A stretch of 64,000 bases of DNA, from the NCBI RefSeq assembly GCF_003569765.1, contig NZ_QXMG01000001.1:186001-250000 (forward strand), read 5' to 3'. Under the pieces are notes generated by a model that was given only the letters and a program-made list of their open reading frames with translations, did no database searches and was not told the DNA's origin. The DNA is from Caldimonas tepidiphila. GTDB lineage: Bacteria > Pseudomonadota > Gammaproteobacteria > Burkholderiales > Burkholderiaceae_C. How positions within the stretch are numbered: the first letter of the stretch is position 1; each line of letters begins with the position of its first letter. This document shows positions 15,674 through 24,974 of this stretch, one piece after another. The translations under genes were made by a program, and so were the position numbers.

Positions 15674-18145
15674 ATGGACCTCTCCACTGAAACAACGCGC
15701 AGCGCCGAGCAACTGGAGCGGCTCGTCCAGCATGTGCCGGGGCTGATCTACCAGCTGCTGGTGCGCACCGACGGCAGCAACGCCTTCCTGTACGTGAGCC
15801 CCTCGGTGTCGCGGCTGTTCGAGGTCCATCCGGCCGATGTCGAGCAGGATGCCGACCGGCTGTGGAGCAAGGTGCACCCGGACGAGCTCAGCGGCCTGAT
15901 GAGCTCGCTCGAGCTCGCCGGGCTGCAGCAGAGCACCTGGCGCCACGAGTTCCGCGTGCTCACGACGGCGGCCGAGCCGACCTGGATGCATGCCGAGGCC
16001 TCGCTGCAGCTGCTGCCCGACGGCAGCCGGCTGTGGCACGGCTACATGCGCGACATCACCGAGCGCAAGCAGGCCGAGCAGCGCATGTGGCAGAGCAAGC
16101 AGCTCTACCGCTCGCTCGTCGACGCGATGCCGCAGTGCGTCTACCGCATCGACCGCGAGGGCCGCATGCAGTACGCGAACCCCGCGCTGCTGGACCTGCT
16201 CGGCTGCGACCTGCAGGACGTGCTCGGCCTGTCCGCCGAGGTGCTGTTCCCGACGCCGCTGGCGGCGCGGCTGATGCAGCGCTCGCGCGAGGTGATGGCC
16301 GACGCGCGGTCGCAGACCTTCACCGAGGAGACGGTGGACCTGCGCGACGGCTCGCTGCGCACGGTGGAGGTGACGCTGCTGCCGCTGGCCGCGCCCGGGG
16401 ACGGCGGCGCCGCGGGCCTGCAGGGCGTGCTGCGCGACATCACCGAGCGGGTGCGCCACGAGGCCGAGCTGCGGCTGGCGGCCACCGTGTTCGAGGCCAG
16501 CCGGCAGGCGGTCGTCATCACCGACGCCGAGGCGCGCATCCTGCGCGTCAACCCCGCCTTCGAGGCCATCACCGGCTACTGCGGCGCGGAAGTCACCGGG
16601 CGCAACCCGAGCGTGCTGGCCTCCGGCCAGCAGGGCGAGGCCTTCTACCGGCAGATGTGGGAGGCGCTGCTGCGCGACGGCCACTGGAAGGGCGAGCTGG
16701 TCAACCGCCGCAAGAGCGGCGACATCTACATCGAGCACCTGTCGATCTCGGCGGTGCGCGACGCGGAGGGCCGGCTCAAGCACTACGTCGGCATCTTCAG
16801 CGACGTCACCGACCGCAAGCGCGCCGAGGAGCGCATCTACTACCTCGCGCACCACGACGCGCTCACCGGCCTGCCCAACCGCGTGCTGTTCCACGACCGG
16901 CTGGCGATGGCGCTGGAGGCCTGCCGGCGCCACGGCACGCACCTCGCGGTGCTCTACCTCGACCTCGACCGCTTCAAGAGCATCAACGACAGCCTCGGCC
17001 ACGGCGTCGGCGACGAGCTGCTCGCCGTGGCCGCGCAGCGGCTGAAGGCGGCGCTGCGCTCCACCGACACCGTCTGCCGCCAGGGCGGCGACGAGTTCAT
17101 CGTGCTGCTGCCGGAGATCGCGCACCCCGACGACGCGATGGTGGTCGCCGAGCACATCGTCGAGGCGCTGCGCCAGCCCTTCCTGCTCGGCACGCACCGG
17201 CTGGCGGTCTCGGGCAGCGTCGGCATCGCCGTCTATCCCGAGGACGGCAGCGACAGCGAGGCGCTGCTCAAGCATGCCGACGTCGCGATGTACGCCGCGA
17301 AGAAGCAGGGGCGCAACCTCGCGCAGTTCTTCCAGCAGAGCATGAACGAGGCGGCGGTGCGCCGCTCGCGCATCGAGACCGAGCTGCGCGCCGCGCTCGG
17401 CCGCGACGAGCTGTTCATCGTGATGCAGCCGCTGGTGGGCCTGTCGGAGCGGCGCATCTGCGGGCTCGAGGCCCTGGTGCGCTGGAACCACCCGGAGCGC
17501 GGGCTGGTGCCACCCGGCCACTTCATCGAGGTCGCCGAGGACAGCGGGCTGATCGTGCCGCTCGAGCGCGAGGTGCTGCGGCTGGCCTGCCTCGCGCGCA
17601 CGCGGCTGCCCGGGCTGCCGGCCGACGCGCGCGTCGCGGTCAACATCTCGACGCTGCAGTTCGGCCAGCCCGACTTCTGCAGCCACGTGGAGCAGGTGCT
17701 CGCCGAGACCGGGCTCGCGCCCGCGCTGCTGGAGCTCGAGGTGACCGAGCGCATGCTGATGAACGACACCGAGCGCGTGATGGCGACGATGCACCGCCTC
17801 GAGGCGATGGGCGTGCGCATCGCGATCGACGACTTCGGCACCGGCTACTCCTCGATGAGCTACCTGCACCAGCTGCCGGTGAGCAAGCTGAAGATCGACA
17901 TGTCCTTCGTGCGCCCGCTGGACCAGCGCCACAGCAGCCGCGCGATCTGCCAGGCGATCATCAGCATGGCGCACAGCCTCGGGATGAGGACGGTGGCCGA
18001 GGGCGTCGAGACCGAGGAGCAGCAGCGCATCCTCGCCGAGCTCGGCTGCGACGAGGTGCAGGGCTACCTGCACGCGAAGCCGATGACGCCCGAAGCGCTC
18101 GGCCCCTTCGTCGCCGAGTTCAACCGGCGCGGCCGTCCAGCGTGA
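15674..18145 (+). CDS. Triple-PAS GGDEF-EAL protein (c-di-GMP synthesis/hydrolysis)
   Basis: The 823-residue protein contains three PAS domains (about 15-125, 135-255 and 265-385), each followed by a PAC-type tail such as YMRDITERKQAEQ. A GGDEF domain comes next, with intact GGDEF near residue 471 and an RxxD inhibitory site (RSTD) five residues before it. An EAL domain ends the protein, with GLEALVRWNHP near 598, ELEVTERML, IAIDDFGTGYSS and EGVETEEQ. Both catalytic centres look intact, so the protein may make and degrade c-di-GMP under control of the PAS sensors. No membrane segment is seen, implying a cytoplasmic signal. The ATG was preferred over an adjacent GTG. Confidence 0.94.
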   Translation: MDLSTETTRSAEQLERLVQHVPGLIYQLLVRTDGSNAFLYVSPSVSRLFEVHPADVEQDADRLWSKVHPDELSGLMSSLELAGLQQSTWRHEFRVLTTAAEPTWMHAEASLQLLPDGSRLWHGYMRDITERKQAEQRMWQSKQLYRSLVDAMPQCVYRIDREGRMQYANPALLDLLGCDLQDVLGLSAEVLFPTPLAARLMQRSREVMADARSQTFTEETVDLRDGSLRTVEVTLLPLAAPGDGGAAGLQGVLRDITERVRHEAELRLAATVFEASRQAVVITDAEARILRVNPAFEAITGYCGAEVTGRNPSVLASGQQGEAFYRQMWEALLRDGHWKGELVNRRKSGDIYIEHLSISAVRDAEGRLKHYVGIFSDVTDRKRAEERIYYLAHHDALTGLPNRVLFHDRLAMALEACRRHGTHLAVLYLDLDRFKSINDSLGHGVGDELLAVAAQRLKAALRSTDTVCRQGGDEFIVLLPEIAHPDDAMVVAEHIVEALRQPFLLGTHRLAVSGSVGIAVYPEDGSDSEALLKHADVAMYAAKKQGRNLAQFFQQSMNEAAVRRSRIETELRAALGRDELFIVMQPLVGLSERRICGLEALVRWNHPERGLVPPGHFIEVAEDSGLIVPLEREVLRLACLARTRLPGLPADARVAVNISTLQFGQPDFCSHVEQVLAETGLAPALLELEVTERMLMNDTERVMATMHRLEAMGVRIAIDDFGTGYSSMSYLHQLPVSKLKIDMSFVRPLDQRHSSRAICQAIISMAHSLGMRTVAEGVETEEQQRILAELGCDEVQGYLHAKPMTPEALGPFVAEFNRRGRPA

Positions 18146-18968
18146 AGGCCGCGCCCTCGTCCTGCCCGAGCGCCTGCACCAGCCAGGGCATCGCCGGGCG
18201 CAGCGCCGCGGCGAGCGTGTAGGGCGGGTTGTAGACGAACATGCCGCTGCCGTGCAGGCCCAGGCCGTCGGCCGCGGGCCGCCGCACCGAGAGCGTGGCG
18301 TGCAGCCAGCTCTCGCCGGCCAGGCGCTGCAGCTGGCGCGGCAGCTCGCGGCTCTCGGGGCGCACCACCTGCGGGTACCACACCGCGACGGTGCCGCTCG
18401 GGAAGCGCTGCTGCGCCTCGCGCACCGCGGCGACCACCTTGCGGTAGTCGTTCTTGTCCTCGTAGGGCGGGTCCATCAGCACGAGGCCGCGCCGCGGCGG
18501 CGGCGGCAGCACCGCGCGCAGGCCGGCGAAGCCGTCGGCAGCCTCGATGCTGACGCCGCGCTTGACCTCGGCGAAGTGCTGCTGCAGCAGCCGGCTCTCG
18601 GTGGGGTGCAGCTCGTACAGGCGCAGGTGGTCCTGCGCGCGCAGCATCTGCGCCGCGATCTGCGGCGAGCCCGGGTACCAGCGCAGCGCGCCCTCGGGGT
18701 TGAGCGTGCGCACCTGCGCGAGGTAGTCGGCCACCGGCAGCGGCGCGTCGTCGCTGCGCCCCCACAGCGGCGCGATGCCGGTCTCGAACTCGGCCTTCTT
18801 CGTCGCGTAGCCCTGCGTCAGGTCGTACAGGCCGCCGCCGGCATGCGTGTCGACGACCCAGAAGGGCTTGTCCTTCTGCAGCATGTACTTGAGCAGCTGC
18901 ACCAGCACCATGTGCTTGAGGACATCGGCATGGTTGCCGGCATGGAAGCCGTGGCGGTAACTGAACAT
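18120..18968 (-). CDS. rlmJ: 23S rRNA (adenine(2030)-N6)-methyltransferase RlmJ
   Basis: The 282-residue protein has the full RlmJ signature: the start MFSYRHGFHAGNHADVLKH, the SAM-binding DTHAGGGLYDL near residue 40 and the catalytic motif LMDPPYEDKNDY near residue 165. It methylates N6 of A2030 in 23S rRNA using S-adenosylmethionine. Length and motif order are normal for the family. The gene runs toward the GGDEF-EAL gene and the two 3' ends overlap by 26 bp, so their transcripts are complementary there. Confidence 0.95.
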   Translation of the reverse strand: MFSYRHGFHAGNHADVLKHMVLVQLLKYMLQKDKPFWVVDTHAGGGLYDLTQGYATKKAEFETGIAPLWGRSDDAPLPVADYLAQVRTLNPEGALRWYPGSPQIAAQMLRAQDHLRLYELHPTESRLLQQHFAEVKRGVSIEAADGFAGLRAVLPPPPRRGLVLMDPPYEDKNDYRKVVAAVREAQQRFPSGTVAVWYPQVVRPESRELPRQLQRLAGESWLHATLSVRRPAADGLGLHGSGMFVYNPPYTLAAALRPAMPWLVQALGQDEGAAFTLDGRAG

Positions 18969-19125
18969 GGGGCGCGCTCCGGCGGACGGGAAAGGGGACG
19001 GGCCGCCGGCAGGCGGCCCGGGGAATCGGCGAAGGCGCGACTATACGGGTCGCGCGGCGGCGGGCTGCGATGAGGGCTTGTCCGCCGCCGGCGCGGCGGC
19101 ATCGCCGGCACACGCCCGCCCCGGC

Positions 19126-20421
19126 TCACGGCCGCCCCTCGCCCTGGCGGTGCCGCAGCACGTCGAGCGGCGACAGCGGCGCGGCCTCGTTGCCCCAGGA
19201 CTGGCGCAGGTAGGTGAGCAGCGCGGCGAGCTGCACGTCGTCGAACACCGGCGCGAAGGGCGGCATGCCGTAGGGGCGCGGGTTGCCGGCGGTGGCGGGC
19301 GGAAAGCCGCCGGCGAGCACGGCGCGCAGCAGGTTGGCGGGCGGGTCCATCGTCACCGCGCGGTTGCCGGCCAGCGCCGGATACGCACCCGGCGCGCCCT
19401 GCCCCGCCTCGCCGTGGCAGCCGGCGCAGTGCTGCCCGTAGAGCCGTGCGCCGAGCGCGAGCTGCTCCGCGTCGGCGCGCTGCACCGGCGCCCGCGGCGC
19501 GGCGGGGGCCTGCGGCAGCTCCTTCAGGAACACCGCGATCGCGCGCAGGTCGGCCTCGTCCAGGTACTGCGTGCTGCGGAACACCACCTCGGCCATCGGC
19601 CCGAGCGCCGAGCCCTGCGGCGCGACGCCGGTCTTCAGCAGCGCGACCACGTCGCGCAGTTCCCAATGCGCGACGCCCGCCTCGCGCGGCGAGTTCAGCG
19701 CCGGCGCGTACCAGTTCTGCATCGGGATCAGCCCGCCGCCGAACTCGAGCGACTCGCGCGTCGCGCCGAAGGCGTTGCGCGGCCCGTGGCAGGCGTTGCA
19801 GTGGCCGAGGCCGCGCACCAGGTAGGCGCCCCGGTTCCACTCGGCGCTGCGCTGCGGGTCGGGCTCGAAGCGGCCGGGGCGGAAGAACAGCAGCCGCCAG
19901 CCGGCCAGCGCCCACTGCGTGCTGAACGGGAAGCGCAGCTCGTGCGGGCGGTTGGGCTGGCGCACCGGCGGCAGGCTGCGCAGGTAGGCGTGGATCGCGT
20001 CGGCGTCCTCGCGCGTCACCTGCGTGTAGTTCGGGTACGGGAAGGCCGGATAGAGCAGCCGCCCGTCGGCGGAGCGGCCGAAATGCATCGCGCGCCAGAA
20101 GTCGTCGGCGCTCCAGCGCCCGAGCCCGGTCTCGTCGTCGGGCGTCAGGTTGGACGCGTAGACGGTGCCGAAGGGCGTCTCGATGGCGAGCCCGCCGGCC
20201 CACGGCGCGCCGCCGCGCGCGGTGTGGCAGGCCATGCAGTTGCCGGCGCGCGCGAGGTACTCGCCGCGGCGCAGCAACTCGCTGCCGCGCTCCTGGCGCT
20301 GCGGATAGGGCGCGTTGCTGCCGGGCACGTCGTCCTCGCCCGACAGGTCGAGCGCGAACACCGCGACGAGCGCGAGCACGATCAGCACCAGCAGCGCGAG
20401 CAGCAGCCGCTTCGGGTTCAT
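19126..20421 (-). CDS. Membrane-anchored triheme cytochrome c
   Basis: The 431-residue protein has an N-terminal hydrophobic anchor (about residues 5-25, LLLALLVLIVLALVAVFAL) and three c-type haem sites: CMACH near 62, CNACH near 207 and CAGCH near 330. Three-haem architecture with FGTVYASNLTPDDETGLG resembles the cytochrome subunits of gluconate and alcohol dehydrogenases, which pass electrons from a periplasmic dehydrogenase to quinone or oxidase. No flavin or PQQ dehydrogenase subunit is adjacent, so its donor is unknown. Its ATG overlaps the TGA of the diheme cytochrome gene (ATGA) and GGAGG precedes it, suggesting translational coupling. Confidence 0.9.
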   Translation of the reverse strand: MNPKRLLLALLVLIVLALVAVFALDLSGEDDVPGSNAPYPQRQERGSELLRRGEYLARAGNCMACHTARGGAPWAGGLAIETPFGTVYASNLTPDDETGLGRWSADDFWRAMHFGRSADGRLLYPAFPYPNYTQVTREDADAIHAYLRSLPPVRQPNRPHELRFPFSTQWALAGWRLLFFRPGRFEPDPQRSAEWNRGAYLVRGLGHCNACHGPRNAFGATRESLEFGGGLIPMQNWYAPALNSPREAGVAHWELRDVVALLKTGVAPQGSALGPMAEVVFRSTQYLDEADLRAIAVFLKELPQAPAAPRAPVQRADAEQLALGARLYGQHCAGCHGEAGQGAPGAYPALAGNRAVTMDPPANLLRAVLAGGFPPATAGNPRPYGMPPFAPVFDDVQLAALLTYLRQSWGNEAAPLSPLDVLRHRQGEGRP

Positions 20422-21164
20422 CGCGCCGCCTCCGCCACGCCGCCGCAGCGCAGCGGCATCGGTGCCTGCAGCGCCGCCGCCGGCTTCGCGTCGGCCGGCA
20501 GCGGCTGCGAGGACAGCCAGGTGGAGATCGCGCCGATGTCCTGCGGGGACAGCTGTCGCGCGACCTGCGCCATGCAGTCGGGCGCATGCGCGCGGCGCTG
20601 GCCGGTCTGCCAGGCGCCGAGTTGGCCGTTGAGATAGTCGCGCGGCAGCCCCAGCAGCCCGGGGATGGCCGGCTGCACGCCGGTCAGCGCCGCGCCGTGG
20701 CACTGCGCGCAGGCCGGGATGCGGCGCGACGCGTCGCCCTGCCGCACCAGCGCCTCGCCGCGCGCCAGCAGCGCCGCCGGCGCGTCGCGGGTCTGCGGCG
20801 GCGGATAGGGCAGGTCCAGCGCGGCGAAATGCCGCGCCATCTCCATCAGGTAGTCGTCGCTCAGGTGCTGCACCAGGTAGCTCATCAGTCCGTGGTGGCG
20901 CCGCCCGTCGCGGAAGTTCACCAGCTGGTTGAACAGGTAGTCCGCGGGCTTGCCCGCGATGCGCGGGAAGTAGCCCTGGTTGCTCGCGCGCCCCTCCTTG
21001 CCGTGGCAGGCGGTGCAGGCGAGCACGCGCTGCGCGATCGTGTCGGGAACGGCGACCGGCGCAGGGAGCTGGGCCTGCACGGAGCCGGCCAGCGCCAGCA
21101 GCAGGGCCGGGGCCCGGCCGCGGAACCGGGGGCGCCGGCGGGAAGACGGTGCAGCAGCGTTCAT
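20418..21164 (-). CDS. Periplasmic diheme cytochrome c (c4-like)
   Basis: The 248-residue precursor has a signal peptide (basic residues then APALLLALAGSVQA) and two haem-binding motifs, CTACHGKEGRASNQGYFPRI and CAQCHG, in tandem cytochrome domains. The first domain includes LFNQLVNFRDGRRHHGLMS, typical of cytochrome c4-type proteins that shuttle electrons to terminal oxidases. The start at 21164 was chosen because it places the signal peptide correctly; its ribosome-binding site is weak. It is the first gene of a two-gene operon with the triheme cytochrome. Confidence 0.88.
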   Translation of the reverse strand: MNAAAPSSRRRPRFRGRAPALLLALAGSVQAQLPAPVAVPDTIAQRVLACTACHGKEGRASNQGYFPRIAGKPADYLFNQLVNFRDGRRHHGLMSYLVQHLSDDYLMEMARHFAALDLPYPPPQTRDAPAALLARGEALVRQGDASRRIPACAQCHGAALTGVQPAIPGLLGLPRDYLNGQLGAWQTGQRRAHAPDCMAQVARQLSPQDIGAISTWLSSQPLPADAKPAAALQAPMPLRCGGVAEAAR

Positions 21165-21288
21165 CACGGACGATTGTCGGCGCAGTCCAGCGGGCCTGCC
21201 GTGCCGGCGCCTCCGCGTGGCAGCAAGCGGCATGCCCCGTGACCCGCGAATGCGCGTTCCGGGACAGAGCAGCGTCGCAGCAACACTT

Positions 21289-21317
21289 TTGTCACATTTC
21301 GACACCTCGCGCATACC
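21289..21317 (+). promoter_or_regulatory. Candidate promoter for the 149-residue hypothetical gene
   Basis: TTGTCA at 21289-21294 and CATACC at 21312-21317 are separated by 17 bases in the divergent region before the gene at 21437. The -10 match is poor. A short exact inverted repeat (GTTAC, one base, GTAAC) at 21356-21366 lies downstream and could be a regulator site. Confidence 0.3.
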
Positions 21318-21436
21318 CCGGTGGACGCCCCGCATGGGCAAAGCCGGTCCGCCGTGTTACCGTAACAATATGTTATGAGGTTGCCGGGCCGGATCGCCGC
21401 GCACCGGACCGCCCCTTTCAGGACGTTTGCAGCACC

Positions 21437-21886
21437 ATGCGGGAAGACAGGAAGAAGCCTTACCAGGTCTTGCTGGACAAGATGAAGTCGGCCTACGCGG
21501 CGGAGCACTACCACGAGGTCACCTGGCTTGCCTACCGCGTGCTGGAGGACCGGCTCGGCTCGGTGCTGCGCCAGTCCGGCGGCGCCACCTTCGGCAATCA
21601 CCGCCCGATCCAGACGCTCGGCCCGCAGATCGGCGAGCTCAGCAGCCGGCGCGAGCGCGACCCGCTGCTCGGCGAGGCCTTCAGCGCCGAGCTGATGAGG
21701 CAGCTGCACGACTGGAAGGAGCAGCGCGACACCTTCGCGCAGGCGGTGGCAGCGGGCGCGCCGCCCTTCGAGCAGATCGGGCAGGACGCCTTCCAGCTCG
21801 CGCAGCGCGGCCTCGCGCTCGCCAACCTGGCCTGCGCAGCCACCCGCCAGTTCAAGCGGCAGCGCGCGCTGCGGGCCGCGGCCTGA
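21437..21886 (+). CDS. Hypothetical protein, helical, possibly HEPN-like
   Basis: This 149-residue protein begins MREDRKKPYQVLLDKMKSAY and appears entirely alpha-helical and soluble. The stretch YHEVTWLAYRVLEDRLGSVL followed by a long helical bundle resembles small HEPN-type or DUF proteins, but the RxxxxH signature of active HEPN RNases is not evident, and the assignment is only a guess. The ATG was chosen because the conserved-looking helices begin directly after it; an in-frame extension upstream has no coding character. It is divergent from the cytochrome pair and convergent with the methyltransferase gene. Confidence 0.65.
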   Translation: MREDRKKPYQVLLDKMKSAYAAEHYHEVTWLAYRVLEDRLGSVLRQSGGATFGNHRPIQTLGPQIGELSSRRERDPLLGEAFSAELMRQLHDWKEQRDTFAQAVAAGAPPFEQIGQDAFQLAQRGLALANLACAATRQFKRQRALRAAA

Positions 21887-21899
21887 GCGGCGGCGGCGG

Positions 21900-21918
21900 C
21901 GGCCGCGCTCCGCGGCCG
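21900..21918. terminator. GC-rich hairpin between convergent genes
   Basis: CGGCCGCG at 21900-21907 and CGCGGCCG at 21911-21918 form an 8-bp perfect stem with a three-base loop. It sits in the 39-bp gap between two convergent stop codons. There is no T-run, so it is at best a weak bidirectional terminator. Confidence 0.35.
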
Positions 21919-21925
21919 GTGCGGC

Positions 21926-22537
21926 TCAGCGCCGCGTCAGCACCACCGCCAGCTCCGCGATGCCCATCGGGTGCGGCACGCGGGCATAGGGCGGACGCGG
22001 CCAGTCCCAGGAGGTGGACGGGAACAGCGCGCGCATCGCGTGGATGTCGCAGTGGTAGGGCGGCCCCTCGATGAAGCCCTCGGCGGCGCCGGGTCGCAGC
22101 GTCTGCATGAACAGCGCGAGCAGTCGCCCGCCCGGGCGCAGCCAGCGGTGCAGCTGCGCGGCATAGGTGGTCCACTCGTCCGGGTGCAACGCGCACAGGC
22201 AGGTCTGCTCGTACACCGCGTCGACCGGATCGGCCGGCTCCCAGTCCAGCACGTCGGCGAGGCGCACCGGCACCGCGAGCCCCTCGGCGGCGAGGCGCTC
22301 GCGCGCGATCTCGACCGCCGCCGCCGCGTAGTCCAGGCCGGTGACGCGCAGCCCGGCGCGGGCCAGCGCGAGCACGTCCCAGCCGCTGCCGCAGCCGGGC
22401 ACCAGCACGTTCTGCCCCGGCTGCAGCGTGCCGTCGGCGAGCCAGGCGGCGATCTGCGGTCCGGGCGCGCTGCGGTCCCAGGGGGTCTGCCGGGACTCGA
22501 ATCGCTGCTGCCAGAACTCGGGGGTGGGTCCGCTCAT
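21926..22537 (-). CDS. TPMT-family SAM-dependent methyltransferase
   Basis: The 203-residue protein belongs to the thiopurine S-methyltransferase family. WQQRFESRQTPWDRSAPGP near the N-terminus and the SAM motif VLVPGCGSGWDVLALAR near residue 45 are characteristic, as is YEQTCLCALHPDEW in the middle. Bacterial members methylate small sulfur, selenium or tellurium compounds or unknown thiols; the substrate cannot be decided here. GAGG lies seven bases before the start. The gene is separated from the HDOD gene by about 70 bp on the same strand. Confidence 0.87.
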   Translation of the reverse strand: MSGPTPEFWQQRFESRQTPWDRSAPGPQIAAWLADGTLQPGQNVLVPGCGSGWDVLALARAGLRVTGLDYAAAAVEIARERLAAEGLAVPVRLADVLDWEPADPVDAVYEQTCLCALHPDEWTTYAAQLHRWLRPGGRLLALFMQTLRPGAAEGFIEGPPYHCDIHAMRALFPSTSWDWPRPPYARVPHPMGIAELAVVLTRR

Positions 22538-22611
22538 CGCTGCCTCGCGCAAGGGGGAAGTCGGAAGGGGCCCGTCGATGATACGCAGCGGCGGCGGCGG
22601 CGGCGGCGTGC

Positions 22612-23445
22612 CTAGTCGTCGAGCTCGCGCACCAGGCGCAGCGCGGCCGGCGGCGAGAGGTGCAGCAGCGCCGCGATCTCCTGCAGCTCGGCATGCAGCG
22701 CGCCCTCCTGCCCTTCGGGCGGCCAGCCGCGCTCGGTGCGGCGCGCGAGGCGCACCGCGAGCGCGACGCAGCGCACCGGCGACGGCGCGCCGGGATGGTC
22801 GTCGCTGATGTGCAGCATCAGCGCGGGCAGCCGCCAGGCCCGCATCAGCGCGAGCTGCAGCGCATCGAGCCGCATGTTCAGCAGCCGCTGCTGCGCCTCG
22901 CCCGGCTCGAGCGCGGGCTCGGCGTCGAGGCGGCGCCGCAGCTCGAGCGCGAGCGCCGGCGCATGGCACCACAGCAGCATCTCGCCGAACTCGTGCAGCA
23001 GCGCGGTCTGGTGGATCACCGCCGCGTCGTCGTCCATGCGATGCACCGCGAAGCCGAGCGCGAAGGTCGCGGCGCGCCGGCTGCGCCGCAGCAGCGCGGC
23101 GACCGCGGTGCGCGCCTCGGGCGCGTCGTGCAGCAGCTGCTCGACCGTGAGCGGCTCGCCGAAGGCGCGGAAGAAGGGCGGGATGCCGAGCATCACCAGC
23201 GCCTCGGTGACGGTCTCGGCGTCGCTGGTGCGGCGCGGATGGCGCAGCGCGGCGACATGCGACAGCAGCTTCAGCACCATCAGCGGGTCGCCGCCGACCT
23301 CCTGCGCGAGCAGGTGGGCGTCGACCGCGTCCTCGCATCCGCGCAGCGTCCCGATCGTGGCGGCGGTGGAGGCGAACACCGGCAGGTCCATGCGCAGGAA
23401 ATGCGCGATCCAGGCATCGAGGTCGGGCAGGGGGCGGGCGGACAT
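22612..23445 (-). CDS. HDOD-domain signalling protein
   Basis: The 277-residue protein is a single HDOD domain protein. Matching features are [20 protein letters not shown] in the first helices, [19 protein letters not shown], and [20 protein letters not shown], where a true HD phosphohydrolase would carry a metal-binding His-Asp; here it is replaced (LLHEFGE), as expected for non-catalytic HDOD proteins. HDOD proteins act in signalling networks, often with c-di-GMP systems, but no partner domain is fused to it. No strong ribosome-binding site is visible at the chosen ATG. Confidence 0.87.
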   Translation of the reverse strand: MSARPLPDLDAWIAHFLRMDLPVFASTAATIGTLRGCEDAVDAHLLAQEVGGDPLMVLKLLSHVAALRHPRRTSDAETVTEALVMLGIPPFFRAFGEPLTVEQLLHDAPEARTAVAALLRRSRRAATFALGFAVHRMDDDAAVIHQTALLHEFGEMLLWCHAPALALELRRRLDAEPALEPGEAQQRLLNMRLDALQLALMRAWRLPALMLHISDDHPGAPSPVRCVALAVRLARRTERGWPPEGQEGALHAELQEIAALLHLSPPAALRLVRELDD

Positions 23446-23574
23446 GGCGGCGCGGTGCAGGGGTGTGGCCCCTTTATCGGCGCACGCGCAGCGGGGTTGA
23501 ATCGGGATTCACCCGCAGCAGCGACTCGCTACGATGCGCGGCTGATCCATTGCCCCACCGAAGGAGACCCCGCC

Positions 23575-24804
23575 ATGCCCGCTCCCGCCCTGCCCTGCCT
23601 CGGCACCCCGCTGTCCCCCACCGCCACCCGCGTGATGCTGCTCGGCTCGGGCGAGCTCGGCAAGGAGGTGCTGATCGCGCTGCAGCGCCTGGGCGTCGAG
23701 ACGATCGCGGTGGACCGCTACGAGAACGCGCCCGGCCAGCAGGTGGCGCACCACGCGCGCACCATCGCGATGAGCGACCCCGAGGCGCTGCGCGCGCTGA
23801 TCGAGGCCGAGCGGCCGCAGCTCGTCGTGCCCGAGATCGAGGCGATCGCCACGCCCATGCTCGAGCAGCTCGAGGCGCAGGGCGTGGTGCGCGTGATCCC
23901 GACCGCGCGCGCCGCGCGGCTGACGATGGACCGCGAGGGCATCCGCCGGCTCGCGGCCGAGACGCTGCAGCTGCCGACCAGCCCCTACCGCTTCTGCGAC
24001 TCGCTGGAAGAACTGCAGGCGGCGATCGACGGCACGGACGGCCCCGCGATCGGCTATCCGTGCATCGTGAAGCCCGTGATGAGCAGCTCGGGCAAGGGCC
24101 AGAGCCGGATCGACGGCCCGGCCGACGTGCGCAAGGCCTGGGACTACGCGATGGCGGGCGGGCGCGTCAGCCACGGCCGCGTGATCGTCGAGGGCTTCAT
24201 CGACTTCGACTACGAGATCACGCTGCTGACGGTGCGCGCGCGCGGCGCCGACGGCAGCGTGGAGACCCGGTTCTGCGCGCCGATCGGCCACGTGCAGGTC
24301 GCGGGCGACTACGTCGAGAGCTGGCAGCCGCACCCGATGCACCCGGCGGCGCTCGAGAAGGCGCAGCAGATCGCCAGGGCCGTCACCGACGACCTCGGCG
24401 GCCAGGGCCTGTTCGGCGTCGAGCTGTTCGTCAAGGGCGAGCAGGTCTGGTTCAGCGAGGTCAGCCCCCGCCCGCACGACACCGGCATGGTGACGATGGC
24501 CACGCAGTGGCAGAACGAGTTCGAGCTGCACGCGCGCGCGATCCTCGGGCTGCCGGTGGACACCTCGCTGCGCAGCCCCGGCGCGAGCGCCGTGATCTAC
24601 GGCGGCGTCGAGGCCGCCGGCATCGTCTTCGACGGCGTCGACGAGGCGCTGCGCGTGCCGCAGACCGAGCTGCGCCTGTTCGGCAAGCCCGAGAGCTTCG
24701 CCCGGCGCCGCATGGGCGTCGCGCTCGCGCACGACGCCGACGTCGAGCAGGCGCGGCGGCTCGCGAAGGAGGCCGCCGCGAAGGTGAAGCCGCGCGCGGC
24801 CTGA
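23575..24804 (+). CDS. purT: Formate-dependent phosphoribosylglycinamide formyltransferase PurT
   Basis: The 409-residue ATP-grasp enzyme uses formate and ATP to formylate GAR in purine synthesis, independently of folate. Diagnostic stretches are [20 protein letters not shown] at the start of the pre-ATP-grasp domain, [17 protein letters not shown], the ATP-grasp loop [12 protein letters not shown] near residue 165, and [17 protein letters not shown] near 300. Length and motifs match PurT rather than the PurK paralogue. AAGGAG sits about nine bases before the ATG. It is a single gene between the divergent HDOD gene and the fusion gene 170 bp downstream. Confidence 0.96.
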   Translation: MPAPALPCLGTPLSPTATRVMLLGSGELGKEVLIALQRLGVETIAVDRYENAPGQQVAHHARTIAMSDPEALRALIEAERPQLVVPEIEAIATPMLEQLEAQGVVRVIPTARAARLTMDREGIRRLAAETLQLPTSPYRFCDSLEELQAAIDGTDGPAIGYPCIVKPVMSSSGKGQSRIDGPADVRKAWDYAMAGGRVSHGRVIVEGFIDFDYEITLLTVRARGADGSVETRFCAPIGHVQVAGDYVESWQPHPMHPAALEKAQQIARAVTDDLGGQGLFGVELFVKGEQVWFSEVSPRPHDTGMVTMATQWQNEFELHARAILGLPVDTSLRSPGASAVIYGGVEAAGIVFDGVDEALRVPQTELRLFGKPESFARRRMGVALAHDADVEQARRLAKEAAAKVKPRAA

Positions 24805-24974
24805 CCCTCGCCCCGCGCTTCGGGGGACACCCGGGCCCGGACCCGTGCGCCGGCCGGCATCCCCCGCCGCGTCCAGCCCCTTGCGGTACAAGCACGGCAC
24901 GAGCGGCCGCGAGCCGGCCGGCAGTCCCGCCGCGGCCGGCGGATCGTTGCGCCGCGCCAAGGGAGAACCGATCC

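Noticed and set aside
15369-15695. A 108-codon minus-strand frame and an 88-codon plus-strand frame between the kinase and GGDEF-EAL genes
   Set aside because: Neither has a ribosome-binding site, a recognisable motif or protein-like composition, and the two overlap each other.
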